From Halorubrum sp. CBA1229 (GTDB lineage: Archaea; Halobacteriota; Halobacteria; Halobacteriales; Haloferacaceae), in NCBI RefSeq assembly GCF_003721435.2, contig NZ_CP054585.1, forward strand, positions 1,426,001 through 1,490,000: a DNA stretch of 64,000 nt, written 5' to 3'. The notes below the pieces were generated by a model. It was not told the DNA's origin. It ran no database searches and saw nothing but the letters and a program-made list of their open reading frames with translations. The position numbers were made by a program, and so were the translations under genes. Shown here in pieces: positions 63,553 through 64,000 of the stretch. How positions within the stretch are numbered: position 1 is the first letter of the stretch; each line of letters starts with the position of its first letter.

Positions 63553-64000
63553 ATGACCGGGGACGCCGGCGACGACATGCTCTCGTGGGACGAGTCGGTG
63601 TTCCGCGACGAGTCGGTGTTCGAGATCGACCACGTCCCCGAGACGTTCCGCCACCGCGAGAGCCAACTGGAGAGCTTGAAGTACGCGCTCCGGCCCGCGG
63701 TGCGGGGTTCACGCCCGCTCAACACGATGGTGCGCGGCCCGCCCGGGACCGGGAAGACCACCGCGGTCCAGAAGCTGTTCGCCGAACTCGGCGCCCGCAC
63801 CGACGTCCGGACGGTCCGGGTCAACTGCCAGGTGGACTCGACGCGGTACGCCGTCTTCTCGCGGCTGTTCGAGGGTATCTTCGACTACGAGCCGCCCTCC
63901 TCCGGGATCTCCTTCAAGAAGCTGTTCGGCCAGATCACCGACCGGCTCGTCGAGGAGGACGACGTGCTCGTCGTCGCCTTAGACGACGTGAACTACCTCT
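63553..64000 (+). CDS. Orc1/Cdc6-type replication initiator (partial, 3' end off the window)
   Basis: This gene runs off the right edge; 149 codons are present. The start MTGDAGDDMLSWDESVF is followed by FEIDHVPETFRHRESQLESL, Walker A MVRGPPGTGKTTAVQKLF and the Walker B segment VLVVALDDVNYL. This is the AAA+ part of an Orc1/Cdc6 protein that binds replication origins. CGGTTAAG about 26 bp before the ATG suggests leaderless transcription. I do not see clear origin-recognition boxes in the 168 bp upstream, so an origin here is not supported. Confidence 0.92.
   Translation, partial: MTGDAGDDMLSWDESVFRDESVFEIDHVPETFRHRESQLESLKYALRPAVRGSRPLNTMVRGPPGTGKTTAVQKLFAELGARTDVRTVRVNCQVDSTRYAVFSRLFEGIFDYEPPSSGISFKKLFGQITDRLVEEDDVLVVALDDVNYL

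Overview
The window is about 64 kb of very GC-rich DNA (roughly 70% by eye) with archaeal genes throughout: TBP, PCNA, RadA, Hel308, Hjc, an Orc1/Cdc6-type initiator, thermosome, RIO1 kinase, Pno1-like KH protein, KEOPS Cgi121, XPD-type helicase and archaeosine-independent tRNA G10 methyltransferase. Proteins are strongly acidic, secreted proteins carry twin-arginine lipoprotein signals, TatC exists as a single gene plus a double-domain gene, and many genes are leaderless with a TTTATAAA-like box 26-30 bp before the start codon. All this points to a haloarchaeon; the style is most like Halorubrum or a close relative (inference, not proven).

Layout. 1-5.8 kb: cgi121 (cut by the left edge)-hel308, then hisA and hisB, which are split by a repeat element, then a lipoprotein. 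5.9-10.2 kb: an ABC importer of thiamine type (binding protein, fused permease, ATPase). 10.7-14 kb: TPR protein, DUF424, class V aminotransferase and small proteins. 14.3-25.4 kb: ParB-like HTH protein, M20 peptidase, tRNA-Lys(UUU) with a 24-bp copy of its 3' end, LUD protein, thermosome, Pno1-like protein, RIO1, Hjc, rhodanese, FMN reductase and phosphohexomutase. 25.5-31.3 kb: pcn, membrane histidine kinase, MFS transporter, malate dehydrogenase. 32-42.3 kb: larE, MutS-family ATPase, RidA, uvrA, double tatC and tatC. 42.9-52.3 kb: a complete LysW-type arginine pathway on the minus strand, argG-argH and then lysW-argX-argC-argB-argD-argE-argF with start/stop overlaps. 52.7-64 kb: hemL, an Amt-PII fusion, radA, an ACT-domain regulator, XPD-like helicase, tbp, trmG10 and the beginning of an orc gene.

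The most unusual content is not protein coding. Seven copies of one intergenic element (A-G, at 3.55, 10.16, 13.8, 19.56, 23.1, 31.4 and 42.3 kb) share a plan: a TTTATAAA box, a 120-250 bp core in which three stems change in sequence but keep pairing between copies, and a tail of 57-bp units that repeat with an exact 57-bp period, many units ending in a TATA-like box. The first stem carries a conserved tandem GA/GA internal loop reminiscent of a kink-turn. This looks like a family of structured RNA genes or a non-autonomous mobile element; I do not recognise it as a described family. Other points of interest are a LysW carrier that has lost all four zinc cysteines, a shared motif in front of both arginine operons, an Amt-PII fusion whose T-loop lacks the modified tyrosine, a cysteine-rich insert in HemL and an integration-like scar behind tRNA-Lys.
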